A stretch of DNA of 64,000 nucleotides. It comes from Paracoccus sp. (in: a-proteobacteria) (lineage in GTDB: Bacteria; Pseudomonadota; Alphaproteobacteria; Rhodobacterales; Rhodobacteraceae). Position numbers and translations under genes: made by a program. The notes under the pieces were generated by a model. The model saw nothing but the letters and a program-made list of their open reading frames with translations. It ran no database searches and was not told where the DNA came from. The stretch is taken from the NCBI RefSeq assembly GCF_030538495.1, contig NZ_JAUNTW010000003.1, forward strand, positions 124,001 through 188,000. Reading direction: 5' to 3'. The first letter of the stretch is position 1; every line of letters starts with the position of its first letter. Positions 46,414-54,871 of this stretch are shown here, one piece after another.

Positions 46414-47397
46414 TTAGTGCCGGGCCTGTGCGCGATCCACGCGCAGGCGCGGATCAACGGCGTAATACAGCATATCGACGATCAGGTTGATGACGACAAA
46501 GACCAACGCAATCATCATCAGATAGGCGGCCATCACCGGCACATCGACCGACTGAACGGAATTGATGAACAACGCCCCCACGCCCGGCCATTGGAACACG
46601 GTTTCGGTGATGATCGAAAACGCAATGATCGACCCCAATTGCAGGCCGGTGATCGTGATGACCGGCACCAGCGTGTTTTTCAGCGCATGGCCGAAATGGA
46701 TCGCGCGCTGAGATAACCCGCGCGCGCGGGCGAATTTGATGTAATCGGTGCGCAGAACCTCTAACATCTCGGCGCGGACCAGTCGCATGATCAGCGTCAT
46801 CTGATACAGGCCCAGCGTGATCGCGGGCAGGATCAGCGACAGCCGCCCCGTTGGCGTCAAAAGGCCGGTGGTCCACCAGCCCAGCCGCACCGTGTCGCCG
46901 CGTCCAAAACTAGGCAGCCACTGCAATTCCACGGCAAAGACCCAGATCAGCAGCACGCCGATCAGAAAGGTGGGCAGCGACACCCCGATCAGGCTGGTGG
47001 TCATGATGACGCTGGACAGCCCGCCGCGCCGGTTCAACGCCGTATAGATGCCCAGACCCACGCCGCCCAGAAACGCGACCGTGCCGGAAATCAGCGCCAG
47101 TTCCAGCGTGGCCGGCAGGCGCGACAGGATCAGCGGCATCACCGGTTCGCGCAGGCGGTAAGATATGCCGAAATCCCCGGTCAGCGCGCGGGATATGAAA
47201 TTCATGAACTGCACCAGAATGGGGTCATTCAGGCCCAGCTGTTCGCGCAGCGCAGCGCGGTCGGCCACGGTCGCCTCTTGCCCCAGCATGGTGGCGACGG
47301 GATCGCCTACGAATCGGAACAGCGAAAAGGCGACAAGCGCCACGACCAGCATCACCAAAACGGATTGCACCAGTCGCCGGAGGGTAAAAGCAAGCAT
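46414..47397 (-). CDS. Dipeptide/oligopeptide ABC transporter permease (DppB type)
   Basis: A 327-residue membrane permease of the DppB/OppB group. The N-terminus LAFTLRRLVQSVLVMLVVALVAF is the first helix, followed by about five more; the EAA loop is ARARGLSQRAIHFGHALKNTLVPV near residue 225. The ATG at 47397 is chosen over one eight codons upstream since AAGG precedes it. A hairpin lies between this gene and the binding protein, which often lowers expression of the membrane genes relative to the binding protein. Confidence 0.92.
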   Translation of the reverse strand: MLAFTLRRLVQSVLVMLVVALVAFSLFRFVGDPVATMLGQEATVADRAALREQLGLNDPILVQFMNFISRALTGDFGISYRLREPVMPLILSRLPATLELALISGTVAFLGGVGLGIYTALNRRGGLSSVIMTTSLIGVSLPTFLIGVLLIWVFAVELQWLPSFGRGDTVRLGWWTTGLLTPTGRLSLILPAITLGLYQMTLIMRLVRAEMLEVLRTDYIKFARARGLSQRAIHFGHALKNTLVPVITITGLQLGSIIAFSIITETVFQWPGVGALFINSVQSVDVPVMAAYLMMIALVFVVINLIVDMLYYAVDPRLRVDRAQARH

Positions 47398-47413
47398 CTG
47401 CGGAACCTTGTCA

Positions 47414-47435
47414 GGGGCCACGCGAACGCGGCCCC
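47414..47435 (-). terminator. Hairpin between binding protein and permease genes
   Basis: GGGGCCACGCG-AA-CGCGGCCCC folds with one bulged base. The minus strand reads AACGGGGCCGCG at its 5' arm, the same 12-base motif found in the hairpin at 49130-49157. It probably attenuates transcription into dppB. Confidence 0.65.
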
Positions 47436-47449
47436 GTTGGGTGTGTGGA

Positions 47450-49030
47450 TTAGTCGAAGGTCACCGCCGGGATCACCGGCTGGTTTTCGGGGTGAACGGC
47501 GATATTCACGCCCTTGCGCGTGGCATAGGCCAGAACCTGATTGTGAACGGCCAGCATCACCCGGTCATCCTGCACCTGTTTCCAGATGTCAGCGATGGTT
47601 GCGTTGCGATGCGATTCGTCCACATCCGACGACAGCGATTCGATTTTCGCGTCCACATCGGCGTTCGAATATTTCGACGCGTTCCAGCCGCCCAGATTGT
47701 CGGTGCGGGTGTGGATCAGGAAATCAAACACATACTGGCTGTCAAACGGCGGCACGCCCCAACCCAGCAGGTAGAAATCGGTTTCACCGTTTTGCACCGC
47801 CGGGAAATGCAGGCTGCGCGATTGCGCAACCAGATTGGCGCGCACGCCAATGCGGCCCAGCATCCCGACATAGGCCTGACAGATCGCTTCGTCGTTCAGG
47901 TAACGGTCGTTCGGACAGTTCAGGTCCAGACTGAAGCCGTTGGGGTAACCAGCTTCGGCCAGCAATTCCTTGGCGCGGTCCACATCGGGCGCGGCATAGG
48001 CGTTCAGTTCTTCGGTCCAGCCATTGGCAAAGGGCGGCACGGCAACCCCGGTCGGGTCCGACTGCCCGCGCATCACCACCTGTTTGATGGCGTCACGATC
48101 CAAGGCGAGGGCAAAAGCTTCGCGAACCTCGGGCTTTTTGAACGGGTTGTCGTCGGTGCTGGCCGACTGCAACTTGTCCGAACCCACGTCATAGCTGAAG
48201 AAAATCGACCGGTTTTCCGGGCCGGTGGTGACGGTCACGCTGTCGGTTTGTTCCAGACGCTGAATGTCCTGAACCGGCACGTCTTGGACAAAGTCCACCT
48301 CACCCGACAGCAGGGCGGCAACGCGGGTCGCGGCTTCGGAAATCGGGGTATAGATGATGTCGGTGACCTGCGGCGTATCGGCCCAGTGATCGACGAAATG
48401 GGTCAGGACGGTGCGCACCTCGGGGTCGCGGCTGACCACCTTATAAGGGCCGGTGCCGTTGGTGTTGCGCGCGGCAAAGTTATCTTCGCCCGCGGCAAAG
48501 TTCTGCACGGCGACGACGTTGTTCGCCTCGGTCCAGTCTTTGTCCACGATGAAAAAGTTGGTCAGGTTCTGCGGATACAGCGGCGCAGGCCCGTTCATCT
48601 GGATATGGACGGTGTAATCGTCAACCGCCGTTGCACCCGTCACGGCCGCGTGCAGGGCCTTGAAATCCGATGCATCAGACCGGACGCGATCCAGCGAGAA
48701 CACCACATCTTCGGCGGTCAGATCAGCGCCATCATGGAATTTGACGCCTTCGCGCAGTTTGATGACCCAGACGGTCGGATCATCGGGGTGAACATGCCAT
48801 TCGGTCGCCAGACGCGGCGACAGCGACCCGTCCAGTTCGCGCAGCACCAGCGTTTCATAGATGTTGTGCAACAGCGTGGTGGTCGGCCCTTCGTTCTGGG
48901 CGTGCGGGTCCAGCGTCAGCGCGTCAGCGGTGCGCGCCCAACGCAGCGTTTCGGCCTGCGCCGCACCCAGCGACAGCGCCAATGCCATCGCAGATGACAG
49001 GCCCAGACGGCGGAATGTTTGGTGTTTCAT
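47450..49030 (-). CDS. ABC transporter substrate-binding protein, peptide type (copy 1)
   Basis: A 526-residue periplasmic binding protein of family 5 (DppA/OppA). The signal peptide LGLSSAMALALSLGAAQA is cleaved before ETLRWART. The family motif is VIKLREGVKFHDGADLTAEDVVFSLDR near residue 88, and the ligand-site region follows near residues 400-450. It is clearly paralogous to the next upstream gene, with long shared blocks such as SGEVDFVQDVPVQDIQRL. It lies first before the permeases. Confidence 0.93.
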   Translation of the reverse strand: MKHQTFRRLGLSSAMALALSLGAAQAETLRWARTADALTLDPHAQNEGPTTTLLHNIYETLVLRELDGSLSPRLATEWHVHPDDPTVWVIKLREGVKFHDGADLTAEDVVFSLDRVRSDASDFKALHAAVTGATAVDDYTVHIQMNGPAPLYPQNLTNFFIVDKDWTEANNVVAVQNFAAGEDNFAARNTNGTGPYKVVSRDPEVRTVLTHFVDHWADTPQVTDIIYTPISEAATRVAALLSGEVDFVQDVPVQDIQRLEQTDSVTVTTGPENRSIFFSYDVGSDKLQSASTDDNPFKKPEVREAFALALDRDAIKQVVMRGQSDPTGVAVPPFANGWTEELNAYAAPDVDRAKELLAEAGYPNGFSLDLNCPNDRYLNDEAICQAYVGMLGRIGVRANLVAQSRSLHFPAVQNGETDFYLLGWGVPPFDSQYVFDFLIHTRTDNLGGWNASKYSNADVDAKIESLSSDVDESHRNATIADIWKQVQDDRVMLAVHNQVLAYATRKGVNIAVHPENQPVIPAVTFD

Positions 49031-49100
49031 GGAACCTCCCTTGGAATATTATTATCCCGCCACTTTACGCAGGGCGGTTCCACCACACAAGCAGCGCATT

Positions 49101-49136
49101 CCAACAAAGTAAACGGGGCCAACAAAGTAAACGGGG
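49101..49136. repeat. Two exact 18-bp tandem repeats
   Basis: CCAACAAAGTAAACGGGG occurs twice end to end. The second copy supplies the left arm of the terminator hairpin at 49130-49157. Both lie between the two paralogous binding-protein genes. Confidence 0.9.
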
Positions 49137-49157
49137 CCGCGCAGCCGCGACCCCGTT
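49130..49157 (-). terminator. Hairpin after the promoter-proximal binding protein gene
   Basis: AACGGGGCCGCG and CGCGACCCCGTT form a 12-bp stem (one G-T) with CAGC loop. On the minus strand TTTACTTTGTT follows, a weak T tract. It may limit readthrough from the first to the second binding protein gene. Confidence 0.65.
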
Positions 49158-49162
49158 AGCCA

Positions 49163-50749
49163 TCAGTCAAAGGTGATGTCTTTGATCTTCGGCTGGTTTT
49201 CCGGGTGAACCTGCACATTCACGCCACGCCGCGCGGCATAGGCCTGCACCTGATTATGCACCGGCAGCACGACATGATCGGCGTTCAGCACGTCCCAGAT
49301 GGCGGCAATGGTGGCGTTGCGGTGATCCACATCCACATCTGACGACAGCGATTCAATTTTCGCATCCACATCGGCATTGGAATAATGCGACGCGTTCCAG
49401 CCACCCAGCGATTCCGTGCGGCTGTGGAACAGGAAATCGAACGCATATTGGCTGTCAAAGGTCGGGATACCCCAGCCCATCATGTAAAAATCAACCGCGC
49501 CCTGCTGCACCAGCGGGAAATGCAGCGCCGTGGGCTGCGCCACCAGATTGGCGCGGATGCCGATGCGGCCCAGCATCCCGGCGAAGGCCTGACAGATCGC
49601 TTCGTCGTTCAGGTAACGGCCGCTGGGGCAATTCAGATCGACGCTGAAGCCGCTTTCATAACCCGCCTCGGCCATCAGTTCCTTGGCGCGGTCCAGATCG
49701 GGCGCGGCATAGGCGTTCATCTCGGGCGTCCAGCCGTTGACGAAAGGCGGGATGACGGCGCCCGTCGGGTCGGACTGGCCGCGCATCACCACCTGTTTGA
49801 TCGCGTCACGATCCAATACCAGCGACAGCGCCTGACGAACGCCCGGCTGTTTGAACGGGTTTTCGGCGGCATCGCTGCTGCGCAGTTTATCCGAACCCAT
49901 GTCGTAACCGAAATAAATCGTCCGGTTTTCCGGGCCGGTGGTGACGGTCACGCTGTCGGTCTGTTGCAGGCGCTGAATGTCCTGAACGGGGACGTCCTGG
50001 ACAAAGTCCACCTCGCCCGACAGCAGGGCCGCGATGCGGGTGGCGGGTTCGGTGATCGGCATAAACACCAGATTCGTGGTTTGCGGCTGGTCGCCCCAAT
50101 ACCCGTCAAAGCGGGTCAGCGTCGTGCGCACCTCGGGTTCGCGGGCGGTCACCTGGAACGGGCCGGTGCCGTTGGTGTTGCGCGATGCAAACGTGTCCTG
50201 ACCACCAACATAATCCTGCACATTCAGGGCGTTGTTGGCCTCGGCCCAGCCGCGATCCATGATAAAGGTGTTGGTCAGGTTCTGCGGATAAAGCGGCGCC
50301 GGCCCGTCCATCTGAACATGGACGGTGTAATCATCCACGGCGGTGACGCTGACGACATTGGCGTGCAGGGCCTTGAAATCCGACGCTTCAGAGCGGGCGC
50401 GATCCAGCGAAAACACCACGTCATCCGCGGTCAGCTCCGCGCCGTCATGGAATTTGACGCCTTGACGCAGAGTGAACACCCACACCGAGTCATCTTCGGG
50501 ATGCAGCGCCCATTCGGTCGCCAGTTCCGGCGTCATATTGCCGTCAATATCGCGCCCGACCAGCGTGTCATAGACGTTTTGCAGAAACGGCAGATTCGCG
50601 CCGCCGTTCTGGGCGTGCGGGTCCAGCGTGGTGACATCCATCGACCGCACCCAGCGCAGCGTTTCCGCCTGCGCCGCGCCAATGGTCAGGCTCAGCGCCA
50701 CCCCAACAAGGGCCGAGCGGTTCAACAAACGGTGCATCGTCATGGTCAT
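49163..50749 (-). CDS. ABC transporter substrate-binding protein, peptide type (copy 2)
   Basis: A 528-residue periplasmic binding protein of family 5. A signal peptide (SALVGVALSLTIGAAQA) precedes ETLRWVRS. The motif VFTLRQGVKFHDGAELTADDVVFSLDR near residue 90 is conserved. It is very similar along the full length to the gene downstream, so the pair arose by tandem duplication. Three near ATGs (50749, 50743, 50737) are available. It lies 90 bp after the HNH nuclease gene. Confidence 0.92.
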   Translation of the reverse strand: MTMTMHRLLNRSALVGVALSLTIGAAQAETLRWVRSMDVTTLDPHAQNGGANLPFLQNVYDTLVGRDIDGNMTPELATEWALHPEDDSVWVFTLRQGVKFHDGAELTADDVVFSLDRARSEASDFKALHANVVSVTAVDDYTVHVQMDGPAPLYPQNLTNTFIMDRGWAEANNALNVQDYVGGQDTFASRNTNGTGPFQVTAREPEVRTTLTRFDGYWGDQPQTTNLVFMPITEPATRIAALLSGEVDFVQDVPVQDIQRLQQTDSVTVTTGPENRTIYFGYDMGSDKLRSSDAAENPFKQPGVRQALSLVLDRDAIKQVVMRGQSDPTGAVIPPFVNGWTPEMNAYAAPDLDRAKELMAEAGYESGFSVDLNCPSGRYLNDEAICQAFAGMLGRIGIRANLVAQPTALHFPLVQQGAVDFYMMGWGIPTFDSQYAFDFLFHSRTESLGGWNASHYSNADVDAKIESLSSDVDVDHRNATIAAIWDVLNADHVVLPVHNQVQAYAARRGVNVQVHPENQPKIKDITFD

Positions 50750-50839
50750 ATCCCCATTTCCTAATTCGACGCTGTCCCTACCCCGCCTTGCGCCCGGATG
50801 CAACAAAGGACAGCAATGCTGCCCCATTGCCGCGACACC

Positions 50840-51154
50840 CTAACGCACCCGCCCCGTAAAGGACGCCGGACGCCGCGCGATCCATTGGGTAAACCGCGCC
50901 AGATCGGGATGGGCGCGCAGCGCCTCGGGCGTGTTGAAATGCCGCGCCAGATCGGTTTCGCGAATCGTTTTATGGATGGTTTTATGGCAAATATGGTGCA
51001 GCAACACGGTTGGCCCGCCTTTGCCGCCGCGCAGTTTGGGGATCAGGTGATGGCGGCTTTGCGGCACATCGGGCGGGATCGGACGCAGGCAGAGCGGACA
51101 GACCGGGTCTGACGGCATCGTGACCGGGGGATCGTCATATCGCGGTTTGCGCAT
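50840..51154 (-). CDS. HNH endonuclease family protein
   Basis: A small 104-residue zinc-finger HNH protein. A CxxC pair (CPLCLRP near residue 19), the HH of SRHHLIPKLRGGKGG near residue 34 and CHKTIHKTIRE near residue 56 form the HNH fold. Such stand-alone proteins are common in Rhodobacteraceae, and their target is unknown. It is divergent from the DsbA-like gene at 51214. Confidence 0.88.
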   Translation of the reverse strand: MRKPRYDDPPVTMPSDPVCPLCLRPIPPDVPQSRHHLIPKLRGGKGGPTVLLHHICHKTIHKTIRETDLARHFNTPEALRAHPDLARFTQWIARRPASFTGRVR

Positions 51155-51213
51155 CGGTCCGTCTGTGGGTTAGGTCAGGGTGATATGACCCCACCCCGCC
51201 GAAAGGACAAGCC

Positions 51214-51861
51214 ATGATGAATCGCCGTTCCGTAATGGCCCGCGCGGCCGCCCTTGGCGCGGTTGCCGCCCTGCCCGCCACCACCCTGCCCGCCGTCGCG
51301 CAGACCCCGCGCGCCAACCCGATGCCCGACGATCTGCGCCGCGCCTTGGAACGCGACCCGACCGCGCCGGTTCTGGGCAACCCGAACGGCAACATCACCC
51401 TGACCGAATTTTTCGATTACAACTGTTCGTTCTGCCGCCGCATGGTGCCGGTGATGCAGCAGTTGATTTCGTCGGACCCGGCGCTGCGGGTGGTCTATCG
51501 CGAATGGCCGGTGTTTGGGCCGGGGTCGGATTTCGCCGCCCGCGCATCGCTGGCATCGCTGCAACAGGGGAAATACTGGCAATTCCACACCGCCCTGTTC
51601 AACGCCCGAGGCCGCGCGGATGAAACCAGCGTCATGCGCACCGCCCGCGCCGTGGGGCTGGATGAGGCAAAACTGCGCACCGACATGCAATCCGACGCCG
51701 TGGAACGCCACATCTCCAGCAGTCACCTGCTGGCGGAACATATGGGCCTGATGGGCACCCCCACCTTTATCGCAGGCGACGAAGCCGCGTTCGGCGCGCT
51801 GTCGCTGGATGAGATGCGCGAATTGGTCAAACGCGCGCGCGCGGCGTTAGGGGTGGGGTGA
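51214..51861 (+). CDS. DsbA-family thiol-disulfide oxidoreductase (second copy, CSFC)
   Basis: A 215-residue secreted thioredoxin-fold protein. The signal region contains RRSVMARAAALGAVAALPA and ends near PAVAQT. The active site is FFDYNCSFCRRMVPVM near residue 70, and the cis-Pro loop is MGTPTFIAGD near residue 185. It resembles the protein at 38499-39119, with shared LGNPNG and CSFC segments. The start may be ATG 51214 or 51217, with AAAGGACAAGCC upstream. It faces a convergent lipoprotein gene across a palindromic element. Confidence 0.9.
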   Translation: MMNRRSVMARAAALGAVAALPATTLPAVAQTPRANPMPDDLRRALERDPTAPVLGNPNGNITLTEFFDYNCSFCRRMVPVMQQLISSDPALRVVYREWPVFGPGSDFAARASLASLQQGKYWQFHTALFNARGRADETSVMRTARAVGLDEAKLRTDMQSDAVERHISSSHLLAEHMGLMGTPTFIAGDEAAFGALSLDEMRELVKRARAALGVG

Positions 51862-51960
51862 CGGGGGCGAGCCTGACTAACGAAAAGCCGGTGCCAGACA
51901 CGGCAAGAGGATCCTCCCGTATGGGACAATCACGTCCCAGTCTCGCGGCAACGGGCGGCG

Positions 51961-52080
51961 CAAGGGGGCGCTCGCGCCCCCTCTTGGCCTTGCGGCCAAT
52001 TCACCCCCTGAGGATATTTTTGCACAGAAGATAAGGACCTGCCGACCTTTATCTTCTGTGCAAAAATATCCTCGGGGGGA
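51961..52080. repeat. Composite palindromic element with long perfect arms
   Basis: Hairpins AGGGGGCG-CTCG-CGCCCCCT (51963-51982) and TTGGCC-TTGC-GGCCAA (51984-51999) precede a large palindrome at 52010-52073. GAGGATATTTTTGCACAGAA, continuing to GATAAGG, is inverted with one extra T in the right arm. It lies between two convergent genes and probably terminates both. This is the fullest copy of the dispersed family. Confidence 0.85.
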
Positions 52081-52170
52081 GCCGCGGAACGCGGCGGGGG
52101 GCAGACAGCCCCCCTGCTCGGTTGCCTCAATCGCGACATATTGGTTCGCCCTCAACGCGGCGTTCTAACC

Positions 52171-52491
52171 CTAGCGCACGTCGTGATGCGGCTGAAACCC
52201 TGCGGCCTGTGCTGTCTTTAGCTGGGCTGCCGGAATGGTGAACACCGCGATCCGTCCGTCCGGCGACCCGCACAGGGCGATGCGCATCATCCCGTCATCA
52301 TCCAGCCGCGCATCCAGAACCGTCACGCCCGCCGCCGTCAGGTCATGACGCAGCCGGTCCAAGGCCCCCGCATCCGGCACGCATTGCAGGGTTCCCAAGC
52401 TGCGGAACACCTGCACCTGATCCGCATCGGCGGGGCTGTCGCAGCCCGTCAGCGCGACCATCGAACATAAAGCAACGATCACCCGCCGCAT
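52171..52491 (-). CDS. Small predicted lipoprotein
   Basis: A 106-residue protein with signal peptide and lipobox LTGC (residues 14-17, VALTGCDSP). The mature part is small and I do not recognise it; [21 protein letters not shown] near residue 35 may be the start of a folded domain with two Cys. Function unknown. It is divergent from rimO. Confidence 0.8.
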   Translation of the reverse strand: MRRVIVALCSMVALTGCDSPADADQVQVFRSLGTLQCVPDAGALDRLRHDLTAAGVTVLDARLDDDGMMRIALCGSPDGRIAVFTIPAAQLKTAQAAGFQPHHDVR

Positions 52492-52587
52492 CTGCGCCCC
52501 CTTTTCATGAAACCGAACCCGGTCACGCCCAACCTACAATGCACGCCAAGGCTTAACAACGCCCTCACGCCACAGTATAGGCAGGCC

Positions 52588-53955
52588 ATGACCCAGAACC
52601 CGCCCCTGATCCGCCCCGACCTTGCCCGCGCCAGCGTTCCCGATGACCGCCGCGCCGGACAGCCCACCATTGGCATGGTCAGCCTTGGCTGCCCCAAAGC
52701 CTTGGTGGACAGCGAACGCATCCTGACGCGCCTTCGCGCCGAAGGCTACGCCATCAGCCCCGATTATGCCGGAGCCGATGCGGTGATTGTCAACACCTGC
52801 GGATTTCTGGACAGCGCCAAGGCCGAAAGCCTTGAAGCGATTGGCGAAGCCCTGACTGAAAATGGCCGCGTGATCGTCACCGGCTGTCTGGGCGCGGAAC
52901 CCGATTACATCACCGGCGCGCATCCCCGCGTTCTGGCCGTCACCGGGCCGCATCAATATGAACAGGTGCTGGACGCGGTTCACGCCGCTGTGCCGCCGCA
53001 GCCCGATCCGTTTATCGACCTGCTGCCCGCGTCCGGTGTGCGCCTGACGCCGCGCCATTACGCCTATCTCAAGATTTCCGAAGGCTGCAACCATCACTGC
53101 AAATTCTGCATCATCCCTGATATGCGCGGAAAGCTGGTCAGCCGCCCCGCCCATGCGGTTGTGCGCGAGGCCGAACGTCTGGTCGCCGCCGGGACCCGCG
53201 AATTGCTGGTGATTTCGCAGGATACCTCGGCCTATGGGGTGGATCTGAAACATGCGACGGAACGCGATCACCGCGCGCATATCACCGATCTGGCGCGCGA
53301 TCTGGGGTCATTGGGTGCGTGGGTGCGGCTGCATTATGTCTATCCCTATCCGCATGTGCGCGACCTGATCCCGCTGATGGCGGACGGGCTGATCCTGCCT
53401 TATCTGGATATTCCGTTCCAACATGCGCATCCTGACACGCTGCGCCGGATGGCCCGGCCTGCGGCGGCGGCGAAAACGCTGGATGAAATCGCGGCATGGC
53501 GCGCGGCCTGCCCGGACATCACGCTGCGGTCGACCTTTATCGTCGGCTATCCGGGCGAAACCGAAGCTGAATTCCAAACTCTGCTGGATTGGCTGGACGA
53601 GGCGCAACTGGACCGCGTGGGCTGTTTCCAATACGAAAACGTCGCAGGTGCGCGCGCCAATGACCTGCCGGATCACGTCCCCGATGACGTGAAACAAGAC
53701 CGCTGGGACCGCTTTATGGCCAAAGCGCAGGCCATTTCCGAATCCAAACTGGCGGCCAAGGTCGGCACCACGCAACAGGTCATCGTCGATCAGGTGGACG
53801 ATCAGGGCGCGACCTGCCGCACCATGGCCGACGCCCCCGAAATCGACGGCAACCTGTTCATCGACGACGGGTTCGAGGGCCTGACCCCCGGCGACATCGT
53901 GACCGTGACGGTGGACGAGGCCGGCGAATACGATCTGTGGGGGCAGTTGGCTTGA
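52588..53955 (+). CDS. rimO: Ribosomal protein S12 methylthiotransferase RimO
   Basis: A 455-residue radical SAM enzyme adding a methylthio group to Asp88/89 of S12. The UPF0004 N-domain has three Cys ([25 protein letters not shown]), the radical SAM cluster is [16 protein letters not shown] near residue 170, and a TRAM domain ends the protein. The ATG at 52588 is preferred over an upstream in-frame ATG. It overlaps the sulfotransferase gene start. Confidence 0.95.
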   Translation: MTQNPPLIRPDLARASVPDDRRAGQPTIGMVSLGCPKALVDSERILTRLRAEGYAISPDYAGADAVIVNTCGFLDSAKAESLEAIGEALTENGRVIVTGCLGAEPDYITGAHPRVLAVTGPHQYEQVLDAVHAAVPPQPDPFIDLLPASGVRLTPRHYAYLKISEGCNHHCKFCIIPDMRGKLVSRPAHAVVREAERLVAAGTRELLVISQDTSAYGVDLKHATERDHRAHITDLARDLGSLGAWVRLHYVYPYPHVRDLIPLMADGLILPYLDIPFQHAHPDTLRRMARPAAAAKTLDEIAAWRAACPDITLRSTFIVGYPGETEAEFQTLLDWLDEAQLDRVGCFQYENVAGARANDLPDHVPDDVKQDRWDRFMAKAQAISESKLAAKVGTTQQVIVDQVDDQGATCRTMADAPEIDGNLFIDDGFEGLTPGDIVTVTVDEAGEYDLWGQLA

Positions 53956-54815
53956 CCGCGTGGGACATTGCGGGCCAGCCGCGCAAACCCTCTGTTCTGT
54001 GCATTGGCGCGCAAAAGGCCGGCACCTCGTGGCTGGCGCAGGTGCTGAACGACCACCCGCAGATCTGGAACCCGCCGTATAAAGAGGTTCAGTTCTTTAA
54101 CTATCGCTTTATCCCCGGGCATCGCTATTGGATTGACTGGCATTTCCGCAACAAGCCGGGGGAAATCCGGGCGGGCTATGTTCGCCGCAAACAGATCATC
54201 CCGCCCGCCATGGACGCCTATCTGACCGCCACATCCACATCCAAACAGCGCGGCACGAACCACTGGTATAAGAAAATCTTCGCCCCGGCCCCGGCGCAGG
54301 CCAAGCCGATGGACATATCGCCCGAATATTCGACCCTTCCCGAAGAAGGCGTTGAATTTGTGTCGAAATTTCTGCCAAATGTGAAGGTGATCTATCTGAT
54401 CCGCGACCCTGTCGATCGCGCGGTGTCGCAGTTGCGGATGAATTTGCGGCGCGAAAAACGCAACCCCGAAACGCTGGACGACTGGCTGGCCGAGGTCGAA
54501 AATCCCGTGCTGGAGGAACGCGGCGATTACGCGACCTATGTTCCCCGCTGGCGGCGGTTTTTCGGGCCGGATCAGTTGTTGATCCTGCCCTATGGTCAGA
54601 TCCGGTCGGATCCCTTCGCGCTGATGGAGCGGGTCGAGCAGCATCTGGGCATCGGGCGCGCCCGCTATGACGCGCTGTGGCGGCGGGTGTTTGCGACCCC
54701 GCCGGGGCTGGAGCCGCCGCCGCAGGCGCGCGCCGCACTGGCCGCCCGTCTGGCGCCGCAATATGACTTTTTGCGCACTGAATTTGGCGCGGCCTTTGCG
54801 GACGCCACCCGTTAG
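53952..54815 (+). CDS. Sulfotransferase family protein
   Basis: A 287-residue PAPS-dependent sulfotransferase. The 5'-phosphosulfate loop is [15 protein letters not shown] near residue 20, and the 3'-phosphate site [17 protein letters not shown] near residue 145. Substrate is unknown. The likely start is TTG at 53952, overlapping the rimO TGA as TTGA with GGGGGC upstream; a GTG at 53937 is an alternative. It ends 57 bp before ettA. Confidence 0.88.
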   Translation: MTAWDIAGQPRKPSVLCIGAQKAGTSWLAQVLNDHPQIWNPPYKEVQFFNYRFIPGHRYWIDWHFRNKPGEIRAGYVRRKQIIPPAMDAYLTATSTSKQRGTNHWYKKIFAPAPAQAKPMDISPEYSTLPEEGVEFVSKFLPNVKVIYLIRDPVDRAVSQLRMNLRREKRNPETLDDWLAEVENPVLEERGDYATYVPRWRRFFGPDQLLILPYGQIRSDPFALMERVEQHLGIGRARYDALWRRVFATPPGLEPPPQARAALAARLAPQYDFLRTEFGAAFADATR

Positions 54816-54871
54816 CCTTTTAACGCGCGCCCGCATCACCTATATGTCGGCCAACTTTGCAGGAGATTCCG

